This document shows positions 52,169 to 61,978 of a stretch of 64,000 nucleotides of DNA, piece after piece. The notes below the pieces were generated by a model. That model did not search any database and was not told the DNA's origin. It was given only the letters and a program-made list of their open reading frames with translations. The DNA is taken from positions 1,840,481-1,904,480 of the forward strand of contig OY282383.1 in NCBI GenBank assembly GCA_958295855.1. The letters are read 5' to 3'. The position numbers and the translations under genes were made by a program. Within the stretch, counting starts at the first letter, position 1. The number at the start of each line of letters is the position of its first letter. The DNA comes from an uncultured Poribacteria bacterium (GTDB lineage Bacteria; Poribacteria; WGA-4E; WGA-3G).

Positions 52169-53050
52169 TTATTCTGCCCGATGCCCTGCGTAGCCTTTCG
52201 GGTTGTCAAAAGCATCTACCCACATATCGCACCACGCCGCGTGCTCTGTCAAAACAGTGTCAGGGTATTTCGGGCTTCGCACGATAAAGTCCGGGTGCGC
52301 CGTGCGCCCGGTGTGATGCCCGGTTGTCTGATAGCGCAAATCCAGAGACCAGCGGCACCGGTCGGAGGTGTTCGGTTCCGAACGATGGGGCGTGAAACGG
52401 CTCAATAGGATGACATCGCCCCGGTAACATTCCAGCATCATTGGTTCGACATCCGGCATCAGTTCCGGCACAATCATGGTGCCGCCCTCTTTCTGATGCC
52501 GTAAATAGCCCTTCTCTTCGGTGATGCCGGGCAATGCCTGAAGGCATCCCATTTCCACTGTGCTATCGCCTAACGGAAGCCAACATGTCACGATAGCGGA
52601 ACCTTCCGCTTCCGGCATCATGACTCCCGCATCCTGATGCCACGGCACGCCGCCTGCCCAACTGGCGTTTCCGTCTACAACCGGTGGCTTCGCACGTAAA
52701 TGCTGAATCGGGTTGCAGGTAATCTCCGAGCCAACAATTCCTTCGATAACATCTAAAAGGTTATCATTTCGCAGGAACTCGAAGATGGCCTTGCCGCGGT
52801 AGTGCATAATATCCAACCCACTAGCCATGTCGCCGCTCTGTGCTAGTAGTTTTGCAAACCGCCGATCGAAGGGTTCATCTTCATACAGGTTTTCAAGCTT
52901 ATCTTCCTGTTTGAGTGCAAGGGCACGCTCCGAAATCCAGTCTGAAATTTCATCAATTACAGGCCGGAGGTCAGCGTCAGTCAACGCGTTTTTGACTAAC
53001 AGGACACCTTGTGTCCGAAAAGTTTCACCCTGCTGTTGCGTGAGTCTCAT
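52169..53050 (-). CDS. Phytanoyl-CoA dioxygenase family protein
   Basis: A 293-residue Fe(II)/2-oxoglutarate oxygenase with H138-x-D140 in PWHQDAGVM and a distal H222 in LSRFTPHRSEPN; the following Arg in CRWSLDLRYQ would hold 2-oxoglutarate. The start at 53050 is chosen by family position. The frame extends to 53128, but that part overlaps a TTGCAAGCTTCGCC-type repeat. It diverges from an MDR dehydrogenase gene, and together with the sulfatase-fold gene this looks like a small catabolic locus. Confidence 0.9.
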   Translation of the reverse strand: MRLTQQQGETFRTQGVLLVKNALTDADLRPVIDEISDWISERALALKQEDKLENLYEDEPFDRRFAKLLAQSGDMASGLDIMHYRGKAIFEFLRNDNLLDVIEGIVGSEITCNPIQHLRAKPPVVDGNASWAGGVPWHQDAGVMMPEAEGSAIVTCWLPLGDSTVEMGCLQALPGITEEKGYLRHQKEGGTMIVPELMPDVEPMMLECYRGDVILLSRFTPHRSEPNTSDRCRWSLDLRYQTTGHHTGRTAHPDFIVRSPKYPDTVLTEHAAWCDMWVDAFDNPKGYAGHRAE

Positions 53051-53157
53051 ATCTTTCAATATTGGCTTGCAAGCTTCGCCAAATCTCTCCTTATTCCGAT
53101 CGCTATTTTTTAGCAAATATAATACCATAATCTGAAAAATTTAACAAGGAGCATGTC

Positions 53158-54168
53158 ATGCAAGGCAAACGGATTATCATGCCAGCGAAACGTTCGGTAA
53201 CGCTGGAGGATTTTGAACTCGACGAAACCCTCGCACCGAACCAGATTTTGTTGAAAACACATTACAGCCTGATTAGTCCTGGCACCGAAGGAGCAGGGTA
53301 TACCGGTTTGGAAAGCGGTACACGCTTCCCACACGGCTCAGGTTACACCGCTATCGGGGAGGTGCTCAAAGCCGGTGAGAACGTAACGAAGTGTGCCGTA
53401 GGCGACTTCGCCTTCTGCTATAGCCCACACACTTCTATTGCTAAAACCGAGGCGGTGCTTCTGGCGTTCAAACCCCCTTTAGATATAGACGAGAAACTGG
53501 TTCCATTTGTCCGAATGGCAACGGTGGCGATGACTTCGGTGCGCGTTGCATCCGCGGAGTTTGGTGACACCGTGGCTATTATCGGCTTGGGGCTGGTAGG
53601 CAACTCTGCATCGCAGCTTTTCAGCTTGGCAGGTATGAAAGTCATCGGCATTGAACGAGTGCCAAAACGTCTGGAAATCGCCCGGCGGTGCGGCATCCAG
53701 CATCTGATTAATCCTGATGAAGAAGATGTACACGCACGCGTCAGTGCTTTGACGAACGGTGAAAAGGCGGAAGTCACCGTTGAAGCCATCGGTGCCCCGC
53801 GGCTTGTTGAAACGGCGTATCAATTGACTCGTACCAAGGGAGAAGTTATCCTGCTTGGTTCCCCGCGCGGTGAGTTTATCACCAATGCAACGACAATTCT
53901 GAACTACAGTCATAGCATAGGCTTGGGCGCGATTACCCTCCGCAGTGCACATGAGTGGCTCTACCCCACGATGCACACTGGGGAATCGAAGCACTCGCTT
54001 GAACGGAACTCTCGCTTAGTTTACGAGCTCATCAGTGAAGGCAAGTTCAAGGTTGAGGAATTGCTGACGCACGTGATTAACCCTGAAGATGCACAATCTG
54101 CCTATGATGGGCTGACGGATCGAAAAGATGAGTACTTGGGCGTAATTATGGACTGGACGCAGGTATGA
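53158..54168 (+). CDS. Medium-chain (zinc-type) alcohol dehydrogenase-like oxidoreductase
   Basis: A 336-residue MDR-superfamily enzyme with a GroES-like N-terminal domain (SLISPGTEGAG, then GYTAIGEVLKAGENVTKCAVGD) and a Rossmann domain (VAIIGLGLVGNSASQL) near residue 140. The usual catalytic-zinc Cys and the structural four-Cys lobe are not evident, so it may be zinc-independent, as in related sugar-acid dehydrogenases. ACAAGGAGC precedes the ATG. Substrate unknown. Confidence 0.87.
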   Translation: MQGKRIIMPAKRSVTLEDFELDETLAPNQILLKTHYSLISPGTEGAGYTGLESGTRFPHGSGYTAIGEVLKAGENVTKCAVGDFAFCYSPHTSIAKTEAVLLAFKPPLDIDEKLVPFVRMATVAMTSVRVASAEFGDTVAIIGLGLVGNSASQLFSLAGMKVIGIERVPKRLEIARRCGIQHLINPDEEDVHARVSALTNGEKAEVTVEAIGAPRLVETAYQLTRTKGEVILLGSPRGEFITNATTILNYSHSIGLGAITLRSAHEWLYPTMHTGESKHSLERNSRLVYELISEGKFKVEELLTHVINPEDAQSAYDGLTDRKDEYLGVIMDWTQV

Positions 54169-54187
54169 GGAACGCGGTTGCCTACAG

Positions 54188-55546
54188 TCAGTCTGGCCAC
54201 CGATTCTGAAATGCTGTTACCATTGCCGCTGGTGCGCCGTGCTGCGCTAAGAAGTCCAAAAATGCTTGGTAGAGCCGACGTGCTTCCACTGTATCCGATT
54301 CAAACCGATTGTGCATCTGCCCCGGGTCGGTGGGCAGATGGAACAACTTGTTTGGTTGCCCTTGATTTTCAAGGAGCAGTGCCCAGGTACCATCCGTGAT
54401 ATTTCCGTGGGGGCTTCCGCCATCAGGGCTCCAGCCGCCGACCCAGGCACCGTGCGTAATCGCATACTCTCGCCCTGTGTCGGTATCGTCCATGATAGCA
54501 GGTAGCAGGCTGTTCCCTTCCACTTGCGCGCCGCGTTCCGCACCGAACACATCAATAACGGTTGCAGGGATGTCAATGATACTGGTAAGCGCGTCCGTGT
54601 GGCGAGGGGTAGCATCAGGATGATAAATCAGCAGCGGAATGTGGATAATCTCTTCATACATGCTAAGATTCTTGGCGAGCAGCTCGTGTTCTCCCAATAG
54701 AAAACCGTGGTCTGCCATGAAAATTACCATTGTGTTTTCCATCAAGCCCATATAGTCAATTTTCCGCAAAAGTTGCCCAATCCAATTATCTACGAGAGAC
54801 GCTTCGGCGCGGTAGAGCGCGTTGAGGCGTTTCGTCTCGCGAGCATTCATCGGATTGGGGCCATAAGGCGGATAAATCGGTTCTGGGCCGTCGTAATCGC
54901 TTGAATCGAATCGCTGTAGGTACCATTGCGGCGCGTCCCACGGTTCGTGCGGATCGAAGGTGTCTACCATCAGATAGAAGTTTTCATGCTGATAGTTCCG
55001 TTCGAGCCAATCGCATGCTGTTTGCACAGTTTGTGCGACGAAGGTATCCCCTTCGGTTTGCCGAAACGCGGTGTTTCTGATGTGGTTGCCGAGGCCGAGG
55101 GGTAATCTGTTCGGATGCGTGCGGGTATATTCGCGATACCGCAAGGCATCCTGCGATTCATAATCGTACGGGTGTGTTTCCAAGCAATCGCCTTCTTGTC
55201 CGCGAATCCACTGCCATCCGGTGAACCCCCGATTGTAAAAAAAGCCGTTGTTAATATGATGCGGCGTGTCGGCAATCATCATGCTGACAACGTCCGCCTT
55301 CGTTAATGCATTCGCAATGACAGGGATGTTTCGCTTGAGAGGCTCCCAGCCCCGCCGGCAAATGCCCACCTGCCCCGTCACCAGCTCGCCTCGGATCGGC
55401 ACGGTGGGATAACTACAGACATACGCTTTGTCGAAAACGACACATTTTTCCGCGAAAGCGTTCAGGGACGGGCTGTATCCCTTTCCACCATAAATTGCGA
55501 GGTTATCTCGTCGAAACGTATCTGAAATAATATGGATAATGTTCAT
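54188..55546 (-). CDS. Sulfatase/alkaline phosphatase superfamily protein with Thr at the nucleophile position
   Basis: A 452-residue protein of the sulfatase fold: an N-terminal IIHIISDTFRRDNL with metal Asp9, DTFDPHEPWDAP in the middle and MADHGFLLGEHELLAK with the conserved DHG. The motif CxPxR, whose Cys becomes formylglycine, here reads T48-V-P50-I-R52 (in YPTVPIRGELVTG). Without Cys or Ser it cannot be an ordinary formylglycine sulfatase. It may be a phosphoesterase-like member or a variant hydrolase. No signal peptide seen. It converges on the MDR gene. Confidence 0.82.
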   Translation of the reverse strand: MNIIHIISDTFRRDNLAIYGGKGYSPSLNAFAEKCVVFDKAYVCSYPTVPIRGELVTGQVGICRRGWEPLKRNIPVIANALTKADVVSMMIADTPHHINNGFFYNRGFTGWQWIRGQEGDCLETHPYDYESQDALRYREYTRTHPNRLPLGLGNHIRNTAFRQTEGDTFVAQTVQTACDWLERNYQHENFYLMVDTFDPHEPWDAPQWYLQRFDSSDYDGPEPIYPPYGPNPMNARETKRLNALYRAEASLVDNWIGQLLRKIDYMGLMENTMVIFMADHGFLLGEHELLAKNLSMYEEIIHIPLLIYHPDATPRHTDALTSIIDIPATVIDVFGAERGAQVEGNSLLPAIMDDTDTGREYAITHGAWVGGWSPDGGSPHGNITDGTWALLLENQGQPNKLFHLPTDPGQMHNRFESDTVEARRLYQAFLDFLAQHGAPAAMVTAFQNRWPD

Positions 55547-55579
55547 ACTGGTTACTCCGATGGAAATCTTTTTATTGGA

Positions 55580-56980
55580 TTATACCGTATTTTCGGTTTC
55601 CTGTGGTGCAATTTCCTTTTCACGGGCAGCCATTTGCACGACAGCAGGCAATAACCCGTAAATGCCCCAAAACGGCACGCCAAGGGCATCGCCGTTCAAG
55701 AGGTTGTTCACCGTGAAATGCACCATCAACGAAATTTCAGATGCCATGAGGCCAATGACGATGGCACGGTAAAAGCTGTCATCAATCGTTTTGAGGGCGC
55801 GAAAGCCGTAGCGTAAGAACGCACAGTTGAGCCAGAGCCACGCACCTAACCCCACACTTCCCAATTCAGCCATAACCTGGAGGTATTCGCTGTGAGCACC
55901 GAGTTGAAACTGTGCCGTGTAGGTACCCACAAGTGCCACATCCTCCTCGTAAAGCATCGCGAACGCCCCATAGCCTTGCCCCAAAATAGGGCTTCCAAGG
56001 AACATCGTAACCGCTTGCCTCCAGCGGAGAAGGCGTGCCTGATTTGAAGCGTAACTGATATCCACTGTTGATGAAATTCGTTCCACGACGATGCTGTAAA
56101 CACCCGGTAGATTCAAACATACCAATAACATCAGGCAGGCAGCACCTATAAACAAGAGTTTTTTGTGAGTAACACCTCTGCCCAGTTGTATCAACATGAA
56201 GCCCACCGCCACGATGACAGAAAGCCACACCCCGCGCGAAAAACACATAATGAGCCCGAGCCCGAAGCAGGCGAACCACCCCATCCACAGCACCCGGTCG
56301 TAGGAACTATTATCAAATAGCATCCGGCTGAGGCAGATAAGAAAAAAGATTGCTGTGAAAGCACCATAAACTGAGTAGTTGGTAAATGGGGCACTCCGAT
56401 ACGCGCTCGTCCACTGCCACTCATCTATATGGTAGATGAGGACAATAACCGTCCAGATGATGGCGACAGCGGCGGAGGGGAAGGTAGCAATAAAGAGCCG
56501 TTTCAGGGTATGCCTGTTCTGGATGACAGCATACACGATAAAACTGAACATCATGTACACCGTGGCACGGGCTGCCCCCTTGAGCGTGCCAAACAGCTCG
56601 GGTGTATTCACTGCAGAGACGAATGTGACGAGGATGTAGAAACCGAGCGGTACAAAAAACGGAAAGGTGTTTTCCGCCCGCCGCTTACCAATTGCGCGCC
56701 CCACGATTTTTTTTAAGCAGTAAACGGCGGCGAGCATGCCTAACAGTGGTTCCGTTGGCGTTTGAATCTCAAGGAGGCCGGGGATGATGTAACGAAAGGA
56801 GAACGGGAACGCAACGAACAGAACGTAGACGGCAAGTTCCATGCCGAGAAAGACAAAGGCCCCGGTTGCAATCAACAGACTGAAGAGCGGGAGCGGGGTA
56901 CCCGAGTAGCGGCCGATAATGCCGCCGAACACGAGACAGAGGACAAACGGAAGGATTCGCTTGCTATGCTTTAAGAACAT
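55580..56980 (-). CDS. O-antigen ligase/polymerase-like membrane protein
   Basis: About 466 residues with around eleven membrane helices and a large loop, in the pattern of the WaaL/Wzy (Wzy_C) family. The segment LRWRQAVTMFLGSPILGQGY followed by HSEYLQVMAELG resembles the catalytic periplasmic loop of O-antigen ligases (the GxG and HxxxL elements). The frame is open to a TTG at 57034, but ATG 56980 is preferred. It probably joins polysaccharide to a lipid carrier in the inner membrane. No glycosyltransferases are adjacent. Confidence 0.8.
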   Translation of the reverse strand: MFLKHSKRILPFVLCLVFGGIIGRYSGTPLPLFSLLIATGAFVFLGMELAVYVLFVAFPFSFRYIIPGLLEIQTPTEPLLGMLAAVYCLKKIVGRAIGKRRAENTFPFFVPLGFYILVTFVSAVNTPELFGTLKGAARATVYMMFSFIVYAVIQNRHTLKRLFIATFPSAAVAIIWTVIVLIYHIDEWQWTSAYRSAPFTNYSVYGAFTAIFFLICLSRMLFDNSSYDRVLWMGWFACFGLGLIMCFSRGVWLSVIVAVGFMLIQLGRGVTHKKLLFIGAACLMLLVCLNLPGVYSIVVERISSTVDISYASNQARLLRWRQAVTMFLGSPILGQGYGAFAMLYEEDVALVGTYTAQFQLGAHSEYLQVMAELGSVGLGAWLWLNCAFLRYGFRALKTIDDSFYRAIVIGLMASEISLMVHFTVNNLLNGDALGVPFWGIYGLLPAVVQMAAREKEIAPQETENTV

Positions 56981-57240
56981 CCGTGGAATGGTTATCGGCT
57001 TTTTAACGTTCCTTGCGGAGAATTTAGGAAACAAGACAGGGAAACTTGTATCGGGGAATCAGTCCCCCGCCCACAAATCTCAGCAGAGGTTTGTGACACA
57101 ATGCTTTATGCGTTTCCCTTTGCTTCATAGTTTTGGTGTTCCTTGTGGCGAATCGAACGATTCGTCGTTAGGTGATTGGAAATTGGTGATGAGCCGTTGG
57201 GACAGAGACAACCAGCATCAACAGAAAGTACAGCGCGGAA

Positions 57241-58335
57241 CTACCGCGTAACTTTTAGGGAACCCCAGGTTGTCGTCAGCGACCCTGCAGGATGGACAGG
57301 TAACGTCAGCGGATGTTTGAGCAACAACGCGATCAGGCGGTCGAGTTTGGCCTCGCGAGCTAGGGCGAGGGCACTGCGGCCACGCTCATCCCGCAGAAAC
57401 GGCTTGATGTCCTTTCGTGCGAGCAGACGCGCCACGACCCCTTTCTGCTCATACATGACTGCATAGTGCAGGGCAGTAAATCCTCCCTCATCCTGCGTGT
57501 TGACATCAAGCTGCGGATCTTCATCGAGCATCACCATTACATACTTGTAGTCGATGTGGTTCCACGAACGCCTGTGCTTGACCTCAAAGATAAACGGATA
57601 TTTCGGTATACAACCGCGCGGCGATTCCTCGAACACGTAATCGGGAAAGAAGCAGTCTTCGAGCGGTAACCCCTCGTGAAAACGCTTGTAGAGCCACAGG
57701 ATGCCCTTTCTGTCGTCTTCGCTGATTCCTAGTCCACACATCATAGATGGTGGTTGGGTGCCCACGGTTTGCTTTAAGCCACCAGTGCTAACAAATATAT
57801 CGTGAAGGTAGGTATCGCCTAATCCGAACGCATGCCCCAGTTCATGGGTTAAGGTAGAAACTAGTGGAGGAGTAATCCTAGTGCCTCTTCGCATGTAGAT
57901 ATCAGGTGGGCTTGCCTGACCCACCGACGTAGTCGAACGGCCTTGTCGGCATTCAAACGTTATCCGCGTATCCACTGCCTTCCGTCCTGCGGGGTCGCTA
58001 AACCGGTCGCCGTTGAAGTCAGGTTGTAGCTGATAACGAAAGTCATCGGTGATCGGACGGGCTGGCTGCATCTCCCGCAAAGGCTGTAGCCAGGTCCGTA
58101 GTGCCGTGGTAATCGCTTCCTCCAGCTGCTTGCCGTTCTGCCGCTCCTCAGGGGGACACTCAGCACTATAACGGTACCCGATTGTCCAGTGCCTCTTGTC
58201 GATTTTACGAATGAGCAGATTGAATTGTACGCTGTCGGTCTGTTCAAGTGCTATGAATCCCCGCGCTGCGGGGGCAATGCCGAGTAACAGGTATCCTACC
58301 AGCGTGAGGCCAAAGATAAGGCATATTTTTTTCAT
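57241..58335 (-). CDS. Exported metzincin-type zinc protease with ankyrin repeats (copy 1)
   Basis: A 364-residue exported protein: a signal peptide (about 1-25), a catalytic domain with H164-E165-x2-H168-x2-G171-x2-D174 (HELGHAFGLGD, a metzincin zinc motif with Asp as third ligand) and two C-terminal ankyrin-like repeats (EGGFTALHYAVMYEQ, then DERGRSALALAREAK). Its start is that of the paralogue beside it, by homology (KKICLIF). It should cleave proteins outside the inner membrane; ankyrins fused to such a protease are unusual. Confidence 0.82.
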   Translation of the reverse strand: MKKICLIFGLTLVGYLLLGIAPAARGFIALEQTDSVQFNLLIRKIDKRHWTIGYRYSAECPPEERQNGKQLEEAITTALRTWLQPLREMQPARPITDDFRYQLQPDFNGDRFSDPAGRKAVDTRITFECRQGRSTTSVGQASPPDIYMRRGTRITPPLVSTLTHELGHAFGLGDTYLHDIFVSTGGLKQTVGTQPPSMMCGLGISEDDRKGILWLYKRFHEGLPLEDCFFPDYVFEESPRGCIPKYPFIFEVKHRRSWNHIDYKYVMVMLDEDPQLDVNTQDEGGFTALHYAVMYEQKGVVARLLARKDIKPFLRDERGRSALALAREAKLDRLIALLLKHPLTLPVHPAGSLTTTWGSLKVTR

Positions 58336-58360
58336 CGGTATAAACTTGCTTTGCTTGAAT

Positions 58361-59479
58361 TCAACGTCGTTTAAGGGAACCCCAGGTTGTCGTCAGCGAC
58401 CCTGCAGGATGGACAGGTAACGTCAGCGGATGTTTGAGCAACAACACGATCAGGCGACGGAGATTGGCCTCGCGCGCTAGGGCGAGGGCACTGCGGCCAC
58501 GCTTATCCCGCAGAAATGGCTTGATGTTCTTTCGTGCGAGCAGACGCTCCACGACCCCTTCCCGCTCATACATGACTGCATAGTGCAGGGCAGTAAATCC
58601 TTCCTCATCCTGCGCGTTGACATCAAGCTGCGGATCTTCATCGAGCATCCACATTACAAACTGGTAGGTGATGTGGTTCCACGAACGCGTGTGCTTGACC
58701 TCAAAGATAAACGGATGTTTCGGTATACAACCACGCGGCGATTCCTCAAACACATAGTCAGGGAAAAAACAGTCTTCAAGGTCGAGATTCTCATATAAAT
58801 GCTTATAGAGCCACAAAATGCCGTTCTTGTCATCTTCACGTATTTCGGGGGGCTCACTGCTAAGAGCAGCCATAACAGACATCGGTTGTGTGCCTACAGT
58901 TAGATCTGAACCACCCGTACTGGCAAGACGGCCCTTGTACGCACGAACGTAGGTATCAGCTAACCCGAATGCATGTCCCAGTTCATGGCTTACGGCACCA
59001 ACTAGTGGAGGAGTAATCCTAGTTCCTTCTCGGATGAAGATATCTGGTGGTGTGCCGCCACCTACCAGTGCAACCGAACGGCTTTGCCGGCATTCAAATG
59101 TTATCCGCGTATCAACTGCAATCAATCCTGCGAAGTTATCAGGATTATCTCCGTTAAAGTCCGGCTGCAGCACGTAACGAAAGTCATCGGTAATCGGACG
59201 GGCTGGATGCAGTTCCCGCAAAGGTTGTAGCCATGCTCGTAGAGATGCGGTGATCGCTTCCTCTAGTGCCTTGCCGTTTTGCCTGTCTTCAGGCAGACAC
59301 TCCGCACCATAACGGTAGCCGATTGTCCACTGCTCCTTATCGATTCTGTGGATGAGCAGCACATTGAATTGTACGCCTTCAAAGTGCACAAATGCTATGA
59401 ATCCCCGTGCTGCGGGGGCGATGCCGAGTAACAGGTATCCTACCAGCGTGATGCTAAAGATAAGGCATATTTTTTTCAT
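58361..59479 (-). CDS. Exported metzincin-type zinc protease with ankyrin repeats (copy 2)
   Basis: A 372-residue tandem paralogue of the preceding copy. The signal peptide, HELGHAFGLAD zinc motif and ankyrin-like end (EEGFTALHYAVMYER) are conserved, and the last part is near-identical in DNA, whereas the middle has diverged (several insertions and substitutions). The start at 59479, with AGAAGG about 11 bases upstream, matches copy 1; the frame further to 59590 is not supported. The gap to copy 1 is 25 bases. Confidence 0.82.
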   Translation of the reverse strand: MKKICLIFSITLVGYLLLGIAPAARGFIAFVHFEGVQFNVLLIHRIDKEQWTIGYRYGAECLPEDRQNGKALEEAITASLRAWLQPLRELHPARPITDDFRYVLQPDFNGDNPDNFAGLIAVDTRITFECRQSRSVALVGGGTPPDIFIREGTRITPPLVGAVSHELGHAFGLADTYVRAYKGRLASTGGSDLTVGTQPMSVMAALSSEPPEIREDDKNGILWLYKHLYENLDLEDCFFPDYVFEESPRGCIPKHPFIFEVKHTRSWNHITYQFVMWMLDEDPQLDVNAQDEEGFTALHYAVMYEREGVVERLLARKNIKPFLRDKRGRSALALAREANLRRLIVLLLKHPLTLPVHPAGSLTTTWGSLKRR

Positions 59480-59684
59480 CGGTATAAACCTTCTTTGCTT
59501 GGATTCAACGTCGTTTAAGGTATCCATAATTTTCTTCCTTGTGGCCGGACTTTGGAAGCCCGATAGATGGCTAAGGCATGCCTTAGCCATCTTGAAAGCT
59601 TCTGAAAACAGGGTGTACTCTTTTCAACTGTACCCACTGCTGTAAGGGCAGATTCCTGTCTCTGCCCGTGAGTATGACTGACAC

Positions 59685-60371
59685 CTAAAACCGCATTTTG
59701 ACACCTACCCCGAGCGCAGTGCCATCTAAAATCACATCGAGCGGCAAGGCACCGGTTGTCTCCACCGTTTTAAGTATGCGTTTCAACTCAAGGTTAAGTG
59801 AAAGGTTATTGTCCCACTCAAGCAGTTCAGCACCGATGAGAACGTACCCGGTCGTGCCGGAAGAACTGTCATCAAGTACAATGCCCTGCTGTTCAACAAC
59901 ATCAACCGCACTCCCACTGAAGCGTGCGCCCAAAAAACCGATACCACCGCCGAAATAAATCGGCAGAAATTCGGATAGAAGCACAGGACGATAGATGAAC
60001 TGATACGACATAGGCACGAGGGTAGTAGAGAGTGTTGCTGATATCGGGGACGGAATGTCAAGTTCCATCTGCCAATAGCCGATTTCTAAGCGAGAATCTA
60101 GCTCAGCCGTGTGTTCAAACACAACAGAGAACATTGGCAATAGCGCGCTCGGAATTTCGGATACCCCGACGCTCTGGAGAATCTCAGTTAAACTGCCTAA
60201 CGCCGGTTTGTAGGAAAACAGGAAAAACTGCAGCGATGGTGTGCCGATGTACTCTCTTAAAAGCGTTTGTAAGACAGGCGTCGGCCGTAACGGAGGGGCA
60301 TCGGCAGACTCCGCGAGGGTCAGAGAAGGCATCAGAAGCATGAGAAAGAAGATGGCTAATATAAGACGCAT
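59685..60371 (-). CDS. Outer membrane beta-barrel protein
   Basis: About 228 residues with a signal peptide (LILAIFFLMLLMPSLTLAES) and alternating strands ending in the aromatic GVGVKMRF, the usual form of a small outer-membrane barrel; YQFIYRPVLLSEFLPIYFGG recalls the OmpW or opacity-type families. The ATG at 60371 (third codon of the open frame) is preferred. No specific function. It lies beside the OmpA lipoprotein gene. Confidence 0.65.
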   Translation of the reverse strand: MRLILAIFFLMLLMPSLTLAESADAPPLRPTPVLQTLLREYIGTPSLQFFLFSYKPALGSLTEILQSVGVSEIPSALLPMFSVVFEHTAELDSRLEIGYWQMELDIPSPISATLSTTLVPMSYQFIYRPVLLSEFLPIYFGGGIGFLGARFSGSAVDVVEQQGIVLDDSSSGTTGYVLIGAELLEWDNNLSLNLELKRILKTVETTGALPLDVILDGTALGVGVKMRF

Positions 60372-60380
60372 ACGATACAA

Positions 60381-60636
60381 CTATATACATTACGCCCTAA
60401 GAAGGCTAAGGATGCGAGGGAAACCTCGATTAAAAACAGCGCGGAACTTTCTTTCCACACTACGGGCAACCCTCGGGATGGGAATGAACAGGAACCATTT
60501 TCCTCGCGTCACGGCATGTTCGGTAGTTCCAATGAGAGACAGATTTTTTGTAGATTCCGGAGACAGATGGTACTGTCCCCGGTCTACACAAACAAAATCT
60601 GCCTTTGTAGGAAAGCGAAAAAGTTTACGAGTTACA
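60381..60636. other. Intergenic region, 256 bases
   Basis: No gene and no strong hairpin. AGACAGATTTTTTGTAG and AACAAAATCTGCCTTTGTAG occur near 60537 and 60591; no promoter hexamers were found. Confidence 0.4.
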
Positions 60637-61512
60637 TTACATCATTGAGCCAGGTGGATACAGAATGACTTCTACCCGGCGATTCATCGCTCTGCCAGCG
60701 GAAGTGTTCTGCGGTGCAACAGGGTTGGTGTGTGCCTTACCAATTGCATCAATTCTGCTGGCATCAATTCCCTTTGCTTTCAGGTACTTGGCTGCTGAAT
60801 TGGCACGTGCTTGGGAGAGATCCCAATTGCTGCGATACCCACCGCGCAACACCGGCATGCCATCTGCATGCCCAACAATCATGATTTTGGCATCCGAATT
60901 CGACATAACCTGTTCGACGATACCATCAAGCATCTCTTGTGCGTTGCTGGAGAGTGCAGTCTGCCCGCTCGCGAAATTAACGGTAACCAGCAGTGTTGGC
61001 TTCGCTGCAACTTCCACTTCAACCTCGGCCAGCTTTTCTTCAACTGCCATTATATGAGACGCGAGCTTCATTATCTTATCGTCCTGCGCCATGTTCGCTT
61101 TTTCAATACCCATGAGTTGTTCGCCGATTTTCGCGTGTGTCGCTTTGGCAGAAGCCATCGATTCTTCGGCATGCATATCCATAGCCTTCGTCAGGTCCGC
61201 ACGCAGTTTCGCTTCCTGCTCCTTGACGTTCTGCATGATGGCGGTACTAGTGTCGGCATCCGCTCCCTGCGAAGTAGCAATTGCTTCATCCCTCGCTTCA
61301 GAGATGGCTTCCATCAGGTCTTTGTTCTGTTGCTCGACCTTGCCGTCCAACATTGTAATTTTGTTTGACATGTCAGCGTTGACTTCATTGGTGTTCGCGA
61401 CATGTTCATTCTTCCACATTTCAAACTCTTCCTGGTTCAACGTGCCACAGCCACTGACAACAAGCGCGGCTCCCAAAAGAGCTATAATCGTGAAAGTGAT
61501 TCTACTTTTCAT
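60637..61512 (-). CDS. OmpA-family lipoprotein
   Basis: A 291-residue lipoprotein: a signal peptide with a lipobox ending VSGC (Cys22), a periplasmic coiled-coil of about 130 residues, and a C-terminal OmpA peptidoglycan-binding domain (VTVNFASGQTALSSNAQEML, NWDLSQARANSAAKYL, GRAMNRRVEVIL). It should link the outer membrane to the cell wall, as Pal does. AGGAGGAA precedes the ATG. No tolB is adjacent, although a TolB-like propeller occurs at 42 kb. Confidence 0.92.
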   Translation of the reverse strand: MKSRITFTIIALLGAALVVSGCGTLNQEEFEMWKNEHVANTNEVNADMSNKITMLDGKVEQQNKDLMEAISEARDEAIATSQGADADTSTAIMQNVKEQEAKLRADLTKAMDMHAEESMASAKATHAKIGEQLMGIEKANMAQDDKIMKLASHIMAVEEKLAEVEVEVAAKPTLLVTVNFASGQTALSSNAQEMLDGIVEQVMSNSDAKIMIVGHADGMPVLRGGYRSNWDLSQARANSAAKYLKAKGIDASRIDAIGKAHTNPVAPQNTSAGRAMNRRVEVILYPPGSMM

Positions 61513-61978
61513 GGATTCCTCCTAAAAAATTAAGTTTTCAGTTCGCATGTAATAATATACCATAAGCTGCTCGGAATTCTTCGTAAATCCCGTCCTGAGC
61601 GTGTGTACGCAAGCGGGAAGATAGCTTCCCGCGCGGAGGCACCAGCTCAATGCCCGAAACCGCATCGCCAAAAACGTGTGTTTCCCACAGGCGATTTTGA
61701 TATATTATACTATTTTTTTCTAGAAAAAGTCAAACTTTTTTTCGCAGCGTTGAAAACCCTTCCTATAGGGCATTTAGTTTGCCCGTAGGTGGGTGCTCCG
61801 CCTCCCGACGTATTCCGTAGAAACGACAGAAAACCGAAAACGAAATAGCCCTACCCTTCCTACAAGAGCTCCTGTTTTTTAAACGTACTTGATTTTTCAC
61901 GTGAGATACGGTACAATTGAATACTTACGTGGTGAATAAAAAAGCATTTCATCACAAACGAGGACGGTTACAGACACA
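61513..61978. other. Intergenic region upstream of M48 protease gene
   Basis: A 466-base divergent gap. GCGGGAAG-ATAG-CTTCCCGC (61613-61632) is a perfect 8-base hairpin, and a copy of the CTATTTCG/CGAAATAG repeat lies about 61830-61850. A promoter is listed separately. No gene found. Confidence 0.5.
61889..61917 (+). promoter_or_regulatory. Candidate sigma-70 promoter for the M48 protease gene
   Basis: TTGATT (61889-61894), a 17-base spacer and TACAAT (61912-61917), 62 bases before the ATG. Ten of twelve hexamer positions match consensus. Confidence 0.55.
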
